Below are positions 1 to 12,489 of a stretch of 64,000 nt of DNA, one piece after another; the first letter of the stretch is position 1; each line of letters begins with the position of its first letter. The translations under genes were made by a program, and so were the position numbers. This DNA comes from Hirundichthys speculiger. Taxonomy: Eukaryota; Chordata; Actinopteri; Beloniformes; Exocoetidae. Below the pieces are notes generated by a model. That model searched no databases and was not told where the DNA came from. It saw only the letters and a list, made by a program, of their open reading frames with translations. The stretch spans positions 62,001-126,000 of the forward strand of contig JAGFBZ010002127.1 in NCBI GenBank assembly GCA_018398805.1. Direction: 5' to 3'.

Positions 1-665
1 GGTTTATTCAAATGTAAAATCTGAAATAGGAGTTTTCCCTTGCAGACTGAGAAAAAAAAAAAAGAATATGGGATTTCTCTGTTGGGACCTAAAGCACGGG
101 TAGAAAATAAATAGCTATTTTCTTAAATTTATAACTGCTGATGAAAATGTGATGTTGACAGCAAAGTAGGAGGCAAGACCAAAAGACTTTTAAGTTCCAA
201 TGAATGATGGTACAGTGAATGCAGCATGATTTGAAGTTGAAGTGAGGTGGAAATAAAGGTGGGGACATCAGATATTATACTCTGTCCTACCAGGTCTCCT
301 GGAAATCTAAACAACTCTCTGACTGACATTGTAAGACCTAGACAACCACAAACAATGTCCCAAGGTTTCTGTCAAAGTTTTTTAATCTGCTAGTGAGACC
401 TGACATCCGAATATTTGTTCTCATGCTCCAGTTATTCTTTTCTTCTTCTTCTTTTTGAACAGTGTGTCTTCTTTGAGGAAGGACAGAGCTTTGACATAAA
501 GGTCATAAGGGAGATAATTGTCTTCTCAAATTCACAAAGAGTCAGTGAAATTTTGCAGCTTTAATGTCAAGGAGTTAGTTTGTTCTGGCAGATATTCCTC
601 AAAATAAAAGCAATGACATCCATTATGGAACTATTTGTGAATGGTGGGTGCTATTAAGATATTTA
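1..665. other. No gene recognised
   Basis: AT-rich DNA with short A and T runs. Short open frames are present, but none has a recognisable domain or splice context. It ends at the TTA target site (663-665) of the Harbinger-type element that follows. Confidence 0.5.
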
Positions 666-1181
666 GGGGCCGATCTTCCACCAGATCTCCTAAAGCCGCT
701 ATTAAGGGTAGTGGGAGGGGCGTTCCACCACAAAGAACGCAATCTTCCACCTTCCTAAACCCGCTATCCCACCTGCGCTACCTGCTACATTATGCATAGG
801 AGTTGTTAGGGCGTTCCACCTGTTAAACTGAAGCCAAAGCACGTTTTTTATACAAGAGTTAATTCGAGATGTAGAGCCGTTTGTGGACGTCCACATGTGA
901 CCAGGTGGACGCACATTGATGCCATGTGGAAGCGCTTTTGTACGCACCGACATGCAGGTTGCAGGTGGTCAGACCACCCGCTACCCACAAGACACCAAGT
1001 TTGCGGAAAGGGCAAAAGACATGCCCATTGCCACACCTACAAAGTGAGTAAGAGAGTTGGCATATGGGTAACGGCTTTAGCGAGCGGAAGATTGCATTAG
1101 CGGTTAGCGGAGGTTCCTATACCTGCAATTTGAGGGTAGCGGCTACAGGTAACAGGTAAGGGGAAGCGTACGATCGTGGCC
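666..1181. mobile_element. PIF/Harbinger-type MITE, copy A
   Basis: A 516-bp element bounded by the trinucleotide TTA on both sides (663-665 and 1182-1184), the target duplication expected of PIF/Harbinger transposons. The termini are imperfect inverted repeats: GGGGCCGATC on the left, and GGCCACGATC on the right read on the other strand. Subterminal sequence is rich in GCGGTTAGCGG/TAGCGGGTAGCGG-like repeats. About 170 bp at the left and 110 bp at the right match a second copy at 22558-23082, while the middle (about 835-1010) is unrelated to that copy. No transposase or Myb-like partner is encoded, so it is non-autonomous. Confidence 0.8.
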
Positions 1182-1194
1182 TTAATGTACTTAC

Positions 1195-1482
1195 GTTATA
1201 CCTAAGACTTGATAGCGTCATATCAGCTGGTGGTCTTTGTTGTGGAGTTTCATCTTGGGGCACGAAAACAAAACCCTCTTTGGTGATAGGTTTCTTTTTT
1301 AATTTATGAAGTAACTTTAACATTTGAGTTTTTAGCTCCTGGTCAAACCCGTATTGGTTCCAGGAAGCCTTGATAGCGGTTTCTTCAGGTCTACTCCAGT
1401 ATAAAGTTAAAGCCACTACTTCCATTTCTTTATTTTTAACTCTCTTGCAGGCTGTCGTCATTTTCCTTTCTCTTCGTCTCAA
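1195..1482 (-). CDS. Unidentified open frame, possible exon
   Basis: I do not recognise this frame. On the minus strand it is open from about 1482. An internal ATG at 1461 in a fair context (GAAAATGA) would give 89 codons that end exactly at AAC|GTAAGT (donor bases 1194-1189), a near-consensus splice donor in phase 0. A second, weaker donor reading AG|GTATAA follows base 1202. The peptide is hydrophilic and lysine-rich, with a short stretch KTQMLKLLHKLKKK that could be helical and a proline/glutamine-rich end (QDETPQQRPP). There are no cysteine pairs, signal peptide or membrane segment. Beyond the donor the frame runs into the Harbinger MITE, which would then lie in the intron. It could be a first exon of a host gene, a piece of an unrecognised mobile element, or a chance frame; no partner exon was found. 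Confidence 0.25.
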
Positions 1483-3149
1483 GCTACAAACCTCTTTTTA
1501 GTATTTTATGATCAGTTTAATTCTGCTTCAACTCATGTGTTAACAAAACCCATCATTTTACAACTCCTGACAACACCAACGCACAGACGTGCACAAAAGG
1601 AGGCGAGAGCCATTCAGATGGAGATGATACAAGGAAAATATAATTACTTTGTCACACAAATACACACACGCACAATTACACGTTTTGACATTGATGTCTT
1701 AGAAATAGGACAGAGTTCAGCCACAGTTCAGCTTGTGTATATATATTTATACTGTTGACAGTAATGTCTGCCTGTCGACATTTCTTTCCTTCTCTTTATA
1801 TCATTATCAGCTTCACTCACTTTTTTTTCTTCCCTCTCAATCCTTCAATGTCACTCTGACACTGTCCCGACTTCGCAGTTCCCGTTTTCTCTCGGAGCTA
1901 ATTTAATTAACAAGATGCCATCTCGACAATTAAGCTTTCCAATTACAGCTCCGCTCTTGGTCAGAATTAGAGTCGGTTCTCGTCTGTTGAACGCTTCTTT
2001 CTGCGCCGGATGTTGAATTAAATTGAACTCGCAGCTTATGTGATAAGACCTGCTCATCATCAACAAAAAAAAAGAGAAATTACAAAATGTTACTCTGGCT
2101 CATTATGCCTTTTTGGAGTTTGGGCTGAAATTGTCACTTTGGTTTGCGCTTCACTTTGACATCATCCTGCTGCACTAACCTGAGTATTAACTCGAGGAAA
2201 ATCATAAAATTAATAGCATAAATTAGTCAGACTGCTGGAAGAGTATTTCGGTTCAAAATGAGAAAATGGAGGGAAAAAAAAAACGTCATGCGTACGTGCA
2301 CAATGATTTGTAGAAAATCTCAGTTGCCGCAGCTTCAGTAGTTTCTCTGCTCTTCTCAAAAGTATAACATTTTACAAGCAGAAACAATCATTCGATCCCT
2401 GTACTGAACTGATTTTAACTTCAAAACTTCATCTTTGCATCACAACTTAACGTACAACTTATCAGTTAATTACTGTTGACAAAGAAATACTCAGATTCAT
2501 TAAGAAAATGTAAAAATAAAATCATGTATACCTGCTTTAACGAAAGTATGTTGTCTCTGCTGCAGAAACATTTACGTGGTAATATATTTCAACATCGACA
2601 GCAGCACTTCGACTTCAGAAATTCAGCTTCTAACTTCTGTCGGTCTTTTCAAGCAGATAAATAGGATTGACATTGATTTAAGAAAAAAAACCAAAACAGT
2701 GAAAGTTGGAGAATCTGTACCTATGTCAGTTAAAACGATACAGCTTTCATTAGCAGTGGGATGACGTCGGCCTCTATCAACAGCAGCGAATGCTGTGTCG
2801 TTGTGGTGCAGTCACATCACCGGTAGATCAGCTGCTACAAACAGCAGCAACGCTGCAGCAGTTGCACTGTGGCAGGGTTTTTAAACGGCAAAAGCTATCG
2901 TGGCTGGCTCTGGCTGCTGCCACCAGATGTCAGAAGCCTTTGTGAGCCTGAAGTGCCACTGACAGCTGCACTACTTCAAACAGTCCCTGTTAAAAAAAAA
3001 AAAAAAAAAACTATTGCAAGAGAAGTGAAAAGTTCTTGTGAGGTAACACAAAATTACTGAGTAGGAATGCAAAAAAAAATTGTGAGGTCACAGTTGCTTT
3101 GTATTGTTTTTTTTCTTGCTTGCATGCTTGGGGGTAGAATAGAATAAAA
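1483..3149. other. No gene recognised
   Basis: AT-rich unique-looking sequence with A runs at 2272-2282 and 2992-3010. I see no conserved domain, RNA gene or transposon terminus. Confidence 0.45.
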
Positions 3150-3370
3150 CAGGGTGTCAAACTGATCCATGAAAGGGCCGTGTGGCTGCAGGGTTTTTGT
3201 TCCAACCATGCACAAACACAGCTGACTTGTTTCATTCAATCAACTGAACTGGTTCAGACCTTTAGTGAACACAACTAGTTGATCGACTGAAACAAGTCAG
3301 CTGTGCTGCTGCATGGTTGGAACAAAAACCTGCAGCCACACGGCCCTTTCATGGATCAGTTTGACACCTG
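3150..3370. mobile_element. Foldback (long-TIR) MITE, hAT-like ends
   Basis: A 221-bp near-palindrome. The left arm begins CAGGGTGTCAAACTGATCC, and the right arm read on the minus strand begins CAGGTGTCAAACTGATCC. The arms stay matched for about 90 bp with a few mismatches, through a shared GGTTGGAACAAAAACC-type stretch. CAG...CTG termini are usual for hAT-derived MITEs. I could not find a clean 8-bp duplication in the flanks, so the superfamily is inferred. Confidence 0.7.
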
Positions 3371-5149
3371 TGCAATAAACAGAAATACAGAATCTTTGAT
3401 AGTTTAATATTTTTCGGAAAGAGTCATATGAAATAAATCTCCTGCACTTGGGATCTATGTAAGATTTCTTCTTCCTTTTTTTTTTGACAACTGTCTGCAT
3501 ATATATTAATGCTTAGCACCATAATTTGTCCAAATCTTTTACAGACAGATATATATGCATTTGGATTCTGCAGCAGATGTTCTGTTTCTTGTGTGTGTGT
3601 GAATGAATGTGTCCTTCACCAGCCCTCTTTCACAGTCTGATCTTCTTCCTCTAAAAATGTAATGTTCGTCACGGTTTCTGTGTTTTTTAGACTACTCACT
3701 GTACAAACAATTGAACAAGCTCAAGCAAAGGTAAATGCAGCAGACCAATAGGCAGCAGGGAGGCTGTTTTTGTTCATTTAAAGTAGGTGACGATACACAA
3801 GGAGACGACATGTCATCACCAAAAATGCACCACTGCGTCACTGCTGTTGTTCTGGAGGAGTCGAAATGACACCGGCCTTTCAACCTTAATCATTCGTGGC
3901 GTTTGTCACTGTAATGGCATGGAAACCAGTAGCAGGTGCAGAGAGCCGATCAGAATCTGGCACCATCACATCACGATGACTCAAAACACATGTGAGACGA
4001 GGACGTAGAGGAAGCAGAGGGCAGAATCAGAGCATCAGCGTCTCTGTCTCTCTCAAGCTATCTCTCATGACTTTGTCAAGCAGATTAAGAAAAATGGGTG
4101 CTAATTAATACATTTTGAGTAAATCTGAATTTAATTGAGCAACCTTATTAGTAGCTTTTCAGAAGTGCATAAGGTCGCTGACGTGCGTGAGCTATCAGCG
4201 AGGGTAACAACTGCATCAGCTCGGTTTGATTTGAGCTTGACAAAACACGGGCCAATTAAAAAGTAAATTCATTAAAACTTGCTCAAAGTGTACACAAACC
4301 TGCGAGATGACCGACTTATCAGATGTATATTTCAGCACATTTTCCAAGTCCCTTCCTGGAGAGCAGCTCTGTGTCTTTGCTCTTGTCACGCGGCGATAAG
4401 AAATGCTGTATTTCTCAGCAATTTAGTGTGTGCTCTAATTAAAGTGTTAAGAATGAAAAGCTTGCAGACATGTAAGATTGTTGAAGTGATAGTTGAATAG
4501 CAGCTATTGTAGTCCGCCCAGAAACATTTATCGTATCAGTCCAGCGTGATTGCTGCTGAGACTTCTTTCCTGACTTCTGCACGGGAGTGCAAAATTGCAG
4601 AACTGAGGGAAATATTCAATAAAAAAAATGACTTGTTGAATCACCTGACCTCTAAAGTGTGAGCGTACTATTCATCAGTGGTTTACTTTGGGGATGAAAG
4701 CAAAGGCTGCAGCAATTTAATAAAAATGCAGTCAGAGGTTGTTGTTTTTGTTTTTTTTTTACACTAGTTTCCAAAGTTCAGACTTAACACAATTTCCACC
4801 TCACCTGAAATTCAAAATTCACTATAATTAAACCAAATAAGTGTAACTAGTGTGTAACTGACTATTCCAGTTCACAAAACTACCCTGAACAATGTACTGA
4901 AATCAAAGATACTCTACCATAACGGTTTAAAGTTGAAAAGGTTTGTCAGATAAAATAATATGCCCCCCCCCAAAAAAAAAAATTGCATAGCTTTAAGACG
5001 CATCATCTATCTGCAGTGATCATTCATGCTCGTTGTCAGTAAAAACTACACAAAGTAAGGTCCAGGTCATTGCACATCACTTACAGTATTACTTATGTCA
5101 CCCATCAGCAATGTTAAAACTAGCTCACAGAGCTACAGTGGACACCACG
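3371..5149. other. No gene recognised
   Basis: No gene or clear element. It contains low-complexity tracts such as C8 followed by A9 near 4963-4981 and scattered T runs. Confidence 0.45.
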
Positions 5150-5800
5150 GCACTGGTGCTCAAGAAAGTAATGACAAAAAAGAAAATTACGCTTTAATCA
5201 AACTGAACTGCAGCAGTGGTTTTGATGGTGCTTCTCCCACTTTAGGTTACACAGACCCAACAGCTCCAGTTGCAGCTCCAGTAAACATTCCTTCTCTACA
5301 TCCTTCCACCCTTGGTATTCTTCAGTCTCCTTATGTTCCTTTGCCTTGACATAACCATTAGACTGCTGAGACTGCTACATCTATCCTTCTGCTGAAGTTT
5401 GTCAACCATCACAATGTCAGGTTGGTTCGTCTTGAGTAGAAGTTCCACAGGATTTTATCTCTTCCATCCTCGAAATGAGAGATACCTTTGCAGCTACCTC
5501 TCATTTAGACCCAAGCACAGATGTCCATGTACATTATTCCCAGTACTTGGGTGTGACATCTCATCTAAATTATACCTACCTGCATCTTACACACTTACAC
5601 ACATGTGCTGTATTGTCTCAGGGAGATCTTTGCGCATGCTGCATCTGGGGTTGTGTGCTGTCTTTCAGACCACCTTTGTCTAGCCTCTGTTGGATCTTCT
5701 CAAAATGGCCATGATAGAAGGCTCCATGCATCCATTCCCTCAACAGTTCATTGTTGAGGTCCATCATCCTGAGTCTTTCTGCATCTTTGAGGTCTCATAC
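5150..5800 (-). pseudogene. Non-LTR retrotransposon polyprotein, decayed C-terminal part
   Basis: Minus-strand translation, with several frameshifts and stops, gives in order the signatures of the region downstream of reverse transcriptase in a class of vertebrate non-LTR retrotransposons. They are an HGAFYHGHFEKIQQ-type segment (about 5735-5690, family form HGQF.R), an ETIQHMC segment (zinc-knuckle region), TNQPDIVMVDKLQQK (about 5425-5380, family form KPDIV.IDK), KEHKETEEYQGWKDVEKEC, and near the end GAVGSV-stop-PKVGE (about 5275-5230, family form GA.G.VTPKLGE). The order is collinear with the family, so this is one decayed copy truncated at its 5' side. Related degraded sequence may extend to about 6330. 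The clade (R2/Hero/NeSL-like or other) cannot be fixed by eye. Confidence 0.7.
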
Positions 5801-6432
5801 TGGAAAGTAGTTGTTCTGTTCAGTGTACAGTGTCTGGACTTAAATGAACTGTGCTGATCACATCAATTTGTCCTGTAAGGCACTGACTTTGTGTTTAGTT
5901 TCTTCAGTCAATGGATGTTATCATGTAAGGACAGTCCAGCTTTCATGCTTGAGTCCCTACGTTGGATGTTTTGCTATCGCAATGGTCACTGGTCCCCATT
6001 CTGAGAGACTGCTGTGATTAGTTTTGTTTCTATTTATTAGAAAGTTCTACCTTCATTGCACGTCATCGTTGCTGTCATAGCTGGTGTATTTCTCTCTATG
6101 TTGCCTTATTCTCAGTTTCCAACCTCCTTTTGGGGAAGAAGTGCTTCATAGGGTCTTGGTAGAGGGTCATGGTGACAATCTTCCATTTCAGGTAAACTGC
6201 CCTTCTGTTTTAGTTATGCCAGGGCTTGCTATTGTGGCTTGGTACCCTTTCTTTAATGGTAGGAATGATGATATATCCCCTCCTGATGGATCATCCTGGT
6301 TCCAACTAGCCTTAACATCTTAGTTTTACCATTGAGATGTAATTGCAATTATAAATGATCTTCATGGACACTTAAATGCAGAAATATCAATTCTGTTTTT
6401 GTCTTTGTTGGCTTATATGTTGCACTCCTATT

Positions 6433-6464
6433 CATATACATACATACATACATACATACACGTA
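6433..6464. repeat. Tetranucleotide microsatellite (CATA)n
   Basis: About six perfect CATA units followed by a degenerate TA-rich tail. Confidence 0.85.
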
Positions 6465-8889
6465 TAAATATATAAAATATGGGGCTGTCATCCTCTCCAT
6501 GCACCAGTGGGTAGTAAAGTGAGCACCTCAGTGAGAAACATAATGAGCAAACAATGCTGGGATCAGATCCTTTAGCTCCTGCTGGGCCCACTCATGCCAA
6601 GGCTCAATGCTCTTGTGCAACAGTACCACAAGTCTCTCTGGAATGGAGCGTCCACCAGATGGCATTGATATTTTCAGAGAATACAGACAGCAGCAGATGG
6701 AGAGAAGCAGTCAAGACAGCATACTGTAAGATATGGAGAGCATCAGAGAGGAACAGATGGAGTAAGTTATGCAGCAGAGATCAAGAAAATAACAGAAGAC
6801 GGTAACGAAAAATCAAGTACATGCAGACAATGAACGTGAAGGGCCAGATTACTAGTGTCTTTAAACCCACTGTCAGAGCAGTTTTTTTCTTTATAAATAG
6901 CAAACCAAGGTCATTCTTGGTCAACAAAATCCTTTTTTTTTTCCGGAAAAATGATCTTGGTGGAGAGACAACAGATGAATGTGACAGAAGGGGCTATGTT
7001 GACTATTGACTTTACTGCCACACAAAACCTAAGAGTCTAACGTTGCTGGAACAAAACTTAAAAAAAATTAAAAAAAAGTGTCACATAATGCTCAGTTTTG
7101 TAAGTGTATAGTTTACTTTTAATGTAGATCATGCACACATTTCAAGAGAGTACCTTGACTGAATCAAATTTTCATGAACTCCCAAAATTTCACCTGCTCC
7201 ACATTTTGCAGTTGCTCGATGTAACTTTCTGTGATCAAATCATTAGTTCTTGAAAGCAACCTGCCTGAGCTGGAGGCATGAATAACTTCCTATCCTCTAG
7301 TTCTCGCAGAGCAGCTGTCTCTCAGCTCAGCAGGTTTTGGCCGTGTTGGGAACCGCCAGTTTGTTTTCCTGCTCTCCACATTTTTCCAAGCAGCGAAGAG
7401 CGAGGAACTGGTCCAAAGAACGGGTACATTGTTGTATCTGACTTCCAAAACTTTAGCCTGGTTCTGTTTTTCCCAAAAGAAATTCACAGAAGGGTATAAG
7501 TTATGTTCCATTGTAAAATACTGTGTCAAAATGATCACAGGCGTAAAGCCTAAGAAGGGACGGGCTGACAAAGCATCTTAATATTTTTGCAGAAAGCGCT
7601 TATTTTTGCATTTGTACCATCTGTGTTTCTGCTGCTGTGGAAAAACAGACTTAAAAGTCACATTAATGACTCGTTATGCACATTTCACTTGCTCTCCGCA
7701 GAATCAGGTCATCCAGTTCTTTTGGGAAGAAACATTTGTTTTTTGCTTTGCATCAGACGTTTTGATTCCTTTGTCTGATTCTTACTGCCACATCATTTCT
7801 TTCTCCTTTTCTGCATAAACATGAGTCATTAGTTTGTGTCCACGTTGAGAAGAATGTAATTCGCAAGTACATTCATTAAAGCTTATTCTGCTGGAGATGC
7901 TTCATATTCTGGCTTTTATGAAATCACAATGACTCTTTCTCTCTTTTGTCTTTTTCATGTTGACAAAAAACCTGTACTTTAATCAGTATTTGATGAAAGA
8001 TGCAAATCTGCAAATGATTTTTTCTTTCTTTTTTAGATCAGTTGAATGTTCAGTTCTGTTGTCCTGTGATTTACAGACCTTTTTGCGTAAGATATTAACA
8101 TTTTAGGTTATTTTAGACTAATGACCAAAAAAAATTAATACATGGCTGCAAACATCTAATCTGAAGTAAAAGTGGCATTGTCCAGATTTTGATTGTATCG
8201 TTCCTTTTGATGTATAGATTACAGCCTTTAGCTTAGCTGATGGCAGCAAATTGGAAAAATTGCAAACTATGAATTGGACAGACTTAATAAATATTTTATT
8301 TTCTTCTCTGCATTGTCGTTTCACCTTCTTCCAGCACTTCTAGGTTAAAGCCCGTAACGTGAACGTTTCCATGCAGGGCTTAGATAAACTTCAAGCACAT
8401 GAGCTCATTGTGTTAGTATGACTGTTGCATGTTCAGTGTGGGTCATTTTAAGTCAGGTTAATGAAGTAATTAGATTTTTTTTTTTCGAGCATCATGATAA
8501 TGTAGTGACAGGTGCGCATAATATGGCAAAGCTTGCAGAAGAGACAGAAGACAAATTTATGAAATGTTTCCTCACCCTGGATATTGTAACCGCCGGCTGT
8601 GACTTCACATCCGTGATATCTGCTGAGAGAGTTCATCTGTTTCACCTGCTGACGTTGCACGTGATGTCATCAACTTCCCAAGTTACCATCTTCCAGTAAT
8701 TGAATGTATCCAGTGGCACGCAAGAGTTTGGGGACCTCGTACTCACTATTTCTGATATTGCAATTCAGATGCAAATGTATTAATGAAATGATTGAATAAA
8801 ATAATCTGTCGCATTTAAGGAGGTTATGGGCAACCATGATTCTTGGAAGGAAAATGAACCATCAATCATCAATACCTGCTATTCCTGTA
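6465..8889. other. No gene recognised
   Basis: AT-rich DNA with no recognisable gene, RNA or transposon end. Open frames up to about 93 codons lack homology signatures and splice context. Confidence 0.4.
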
Positions 8890-9035
8890 GACAAACACTC
8901 ATGCTCATTCCTACAGGCAATTTAAAATCACCAACTAACCTGACATGCATGTCTTTGGACCGTGGGAAACCAGAGTTCCCAGACAAAACTCACACATGCA
9001 CGGGAAGAACATGCACACTCCACACCGTGCTGCCC
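8890..9035 (-). repeat. Old teleost interspersed repeat, minus orientation
   Basis: Contains the widely dispersed motif CATGCATGTCTTTGGACCGT followed by a degraded GGAAACC.GAG.TCCC segment and ACATGCACACTCCACAC. This is the conserved core of a very common fish repeat, probably part of an ancient LINE. A copy in the opposite orientation lies at 17165-17405. I recognise the core but do not assign a named family. Confidence 0.7.
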
Positions 9036-9239
9036 AGGGAGGAGAAAGAGCACAGCGAGCTAAGTTATTGGAAATGCAGTCATTTCACAGCTGAGTTTTA
9101 TGGTCGTTAAGACACATTGATTGTTGTCGTACAGCAAAAATGGAATGAAAAATGCACCTAGAACTGGGAAGGCGAAGGGTGATTAAAATAACATTTCAAA
9201 GCTTTGTGAATATTATGTTTCTTCGAACCTTTTCCCCAA

Positions 9240-9378
9240 CTAATGATCAGTTATGTCCTCACAGATATTGAACCCACAAAAATTTTCGTCCATCGCTGCG
9301 TGACTCACTGGTCACACTTCATTCATGGCCAAGCTGCAGAGACATCATGAAATGACTGGAGGGAGAGTGGAGGAAAGG
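9240..9378 (+). repeat. Diverged direct repeat, copy 1
   Basis: Shares an interrupted match of about 120 bp with 11640-11765 in the same orientation. Shared blocks include TGTCCTCAC.GATATTG, CTGGTCACACTT, TCATG.CCAAGCT and GGAGGGAG.GTGGAGG. No terminal inverted repeat or coding signature is visible, so the family is unknown. Confidence 0.55.
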
Positions 9379-10735
9379 CATCGGCTTCTTTCAGCAGCTG
9401 CTAAGGACACTAACAATGAAAGTGATTGATTTTCACAAAAAATCCAAGTTCAGTTATGTCTGACTCTTTCTCACTTTTTTGTAAACAAAATCTTTACACG
9501 CTCAAAGGTCACCAGTGGATCACGGCCACCCAGACAACCACACACACACACAGAAAGGCCAGCCAGGAAGTCAGGCTACCCAGAAAACCCCCAAATGCAC
9601 AAGAAAAAAGTGAAAAGAGTAAATGACCTAAGATGTGACCTATGATTGTGCTGATTTATTTATTTTAAATATGCATTCTGTCATTGGGCTTGCATCTTGT
9701 CACTGCAACAATAGTGAGACAGAAATATTCCACATTTCTGAGGACTTCCTGAATGTTCCTCAGTGAGAGTCCTCAGAGAAACCCAGTTCAGACAACCGGT
9801 TCTCCACCAACATGTGATTATCTGCTCCTCTGTTGCTGCACCTCTCACTCTCCTCTTTTCCTCAGTCCTCTCATTGCTCTAAGTGACACTAAGAGGCCAG
9901 TCACAAGTATCGTGCATTTCAGCCTCTGAAGGTAAGAGGGTTTAAGAGGCCGCCTTCTCTCCGATACATGTGGAGTTGTACGGGTCGGTCTCATAACATT
10001 AGCAGTGGGTGTACTAGACTGCTAATACTGTCACACTGAGAGAGAAAGTCAAACAGGGAGATGTGTGCACATGTGTGTGTGTGAGTGAGTGTGAGAGACA
10101 TAAGTTACAGTGGGATTCGGTTGATGGTGAAATGCAGGGAAACACTGAGAGCTGGAGGAGCCGAGAGTACGAGTGTATTCAGTTGAATGATCATAGTGTG
10201 TGAGTTTGTGGCCAATATTCTTAATTTATTGGCAATAGAAACACCCCCAGCAGGTACTACTTCTAAAATATGTGTGTGTGAGAGACAGAGAGGGTGTGTT
10301 TCTGTAATATAATCACACCATGGAAGTCGTGTGCACACCGAGAGCACATGAAGACATGCACAGAGGGGCCTGTGGGGTGAATTAGACAGCAGTGAGCTAT
10401 TTATACATTCTGCAGGTTAATATTCCTCTATTTTGCTTTTATAACCCACTGACAAATGTCAAAGATAGATTCTATGCGTTTTGTTTTTGATTTGCATGTT
10501 TGCCCTCTTGCTACACTGATTTAGAGGATGTGAGGTGTAATTTCTTTTCTGCATTTTGTTGTTTGTTCTTTACAGAGCTCTCTGGAGTTGATGCTACAGG
10601 TGACTGGCTCACTTGTTGTTTACGTGAGCTCTGTTTACCGTCTGGCTCCCAGTAATAAAGTTCAAAGGGCAATGAATTGGAGATGAAACAGTAACGGTCT
10701 TCGGTTGTAGTGTATTTTACTTCTCTATCATACAG
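9379..10735. other. No gene recognised
   Basis: Intergenic or intronic sequence with short GT/GA-rich tracts (10066-10098 and around 10270). No gene, RNA or element end was recognised before the Tc1 remnant. Confidence 0.4.
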
Positions 10736-11420
10736 CTTCAACTCTTCTGGGAAGGCTGTCCACAAGGTTTAGAAGTGTGTTTATGGGGATTTTTGACTAT
10801 TCTTCCAGAAGAACATTAGTGAGGTCAAACACTGATGTTGGACCAGAAGGTCTGGTTCTCAGTCTCTGCTCTAATTCATCCCAAAGGTCTTCTATCAGGT
10901 TGAGGTCAGGACTCTGTGCAGGCCAGTCAAGTTCATCCACACCAGACTCTTCCATCCATGTCTTTATGGACCTTGCTTTGTGCACTGGTGCACAGTCATG
11001 TTGGAAGAGGAAGGGTCCAGCTCCAAACTGTTCCCACAAAGTTGGGAACATGGAATTGTCCAAAATGTCTTGGTCTGCTGAAGCATTCAGAGTTCCTTTC
11101 ACTGGAACTAAGGGGCCAAGCCCAGCTCCTGAACAACAACCCCACACCATAATCCCCCCTCCACCAAACTTTACACTTGGATCAATGCAGTCAGGCAAGT
11201 ACCGTTCTCCTGGCAACCACCAAACCCAGACTCTTCCATCAGATTACCAGATGGAGAAGTGTGATTCTTCCCTCCAGAGAACGTTCCTCCACTGCTCTAG
11301 AGTCCAGTGGTGGCTGCTTTACTCCACTGCATCTGACGCTCTCCATTGTATCCAGAATACCATCCAGTTGTAAATTGTCTGTTGTTTAGGTATTTTGTTA
11401 AACCTTTTGTGACCCAAGTC
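10736..11420 (-). pseudogene. Tc1-like (DD34E) transposase, decayed
   Basis: The minus strand encodes the catalytic half of a Tc1/mariner transposase. The longest open stretch (11216-10797, 139 codons) shows [10 protein letters not shown], then FQHDCAPVH with the second catalytic Asp, then [15 protein letters not shown] with the catalytic Glu. Exactly 34 residues separate the Asp and Glu, as in Tc1. Past a stop the frame continues as KIPINTLLNLVDSLPRR, the usual C-terminus, to about 10736. Upstream, in another frame and with a stop, NVLWREESHFSIW marks the first catalytic site, where the family has SDE and this copy reads REE. Recognisable sequence fades above about 11420; the DNA-binding N-terminus and inverted repeats were not found. 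At least one frameshift plus stops make it non-functional. Confidence 0.9.
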
Positions 11421-11639
11421 TCTGTCTTCCCCAGTTTATGTGGGTCTAATGGTCTTGTAGTGGATGTGTAAATTACTTGACCATCTGGAGGAGATAATGA
11501 TCATAAAGCAGTCATGTATCCTATAAGAAGGATAAGAACTTTGAGCCTTAGCATCATCAGATACTGACTCGTAAACTGCTCCTTCTCATGAGAATAAAAA
11601 GTTTCTTTCATTGTGATAAAAATATTCTATTTCTCAGAT

Positions 11640-11765
11640 GCATTGTGTCCTCACTGATATTGTAGCCTTCTTATTTTCTACCAAAATGTCCATCACACTC
11701 TGGTCACACTTTCCCTCATGACCAAGCTCCAAAGATATCCTGACATGGCCGGAGGGAGGGTGGAG
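11640..11765 (+). repeat. Diverged direct repeat, copy 2
   Basis: Partner of the sequence at 9240-9378; see that entry. The two copies flank the Tc1 remnant, about 2.4 kb apart. Confidence 0.55.
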
Positions 11766-12039
11766 GTTTATAAGAACGACGCAAACTGTCTTCTGAGGTA
11801 GAGGCAACCCATTTTTCAGGCTTGGCTTATTTGAAATCTCATGCTCGAGACTACATGCTGCATTAATGTTGGGTACCAGGGGGATTGACAGAATATGATG
11901 CAACTAGACAGAGAACAGCCACACTTTCTCCAACCTCATGGCTGTGCGGTTCTGTTGTTATCTAACCACAGGAACGCAGTACCTCCCGTATCGATAGGAG
12001 TTGTTCATTTTAACTCATCTAACAAAGTTCAACTGGAAA

Positions 12040-12260
12040 ATAAACAAAATTGATAATTAAATGTAATTTCACCCCCAACCAGTTAAGGCAGATGGCCGCC
12101 CTCCCTGAGTCTGCTTCTGATGGAGGTTTCTTTAGTCCTGTTGATTGGGTTTCTTCCTCTCCACTGTGGCCCTGTGCTTGCTCAAGACGGTTGATTGCAC
12201 CAAAGTGACAGCGTAACACAATCAGCCAGGTTTCTCAGCTCGGCTATTTTTTATGAATTG
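12040..12260 (+). repeat. LINE 3'-tail-like repeat
   Basis: Contains AACCAGTTAAGGCAGATGGC, CTGATGGAGGTTTCTT, CCTCTCCACTGTGGCC and TGCTTGCTCAAG, a degraded form of the 3' untranslated tail shared by many teleost LINEs (typical form CGAGGCAGATGGC...GGTTTCTTCC...CCACTGTCGCC). A related copy lies at 59085-59398. No poly(A) or simple-repeat tail is preserved. Confidence 0.55.
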
Positions 12261-12489
12261 GTATTATATGCCTCTGACAAGCTGGATGGTCCCTCTCCTC
12301 TTTCGTCCAGACCACATGGCATCCATTGTTTTCAAAATGAATTTCAAATTTTGACTCCAGTTTTCCATTTTTGCCCCAGTCCATTTTGAATTAGCAATGG
12401 CCCAGAGAAGATGGGGATATTTCTGGATCATGTTCACGTTTCTTCTTTGCGTGACGGAGCTTTAACTGCATTTGTGGCTTCTTCTTCAA

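Noticed and set aside
6554..6805. 83-codon plus-strand frame
   Set aside because: No domain, splice context or repeat identity; expected by chance in a sequence of this size.
10777..11373. 198-codon plus-strand open frame
   Set aside because: It is the antisense of the Tc1 transposase on the minus strand, which carries the true catalytic motifs.
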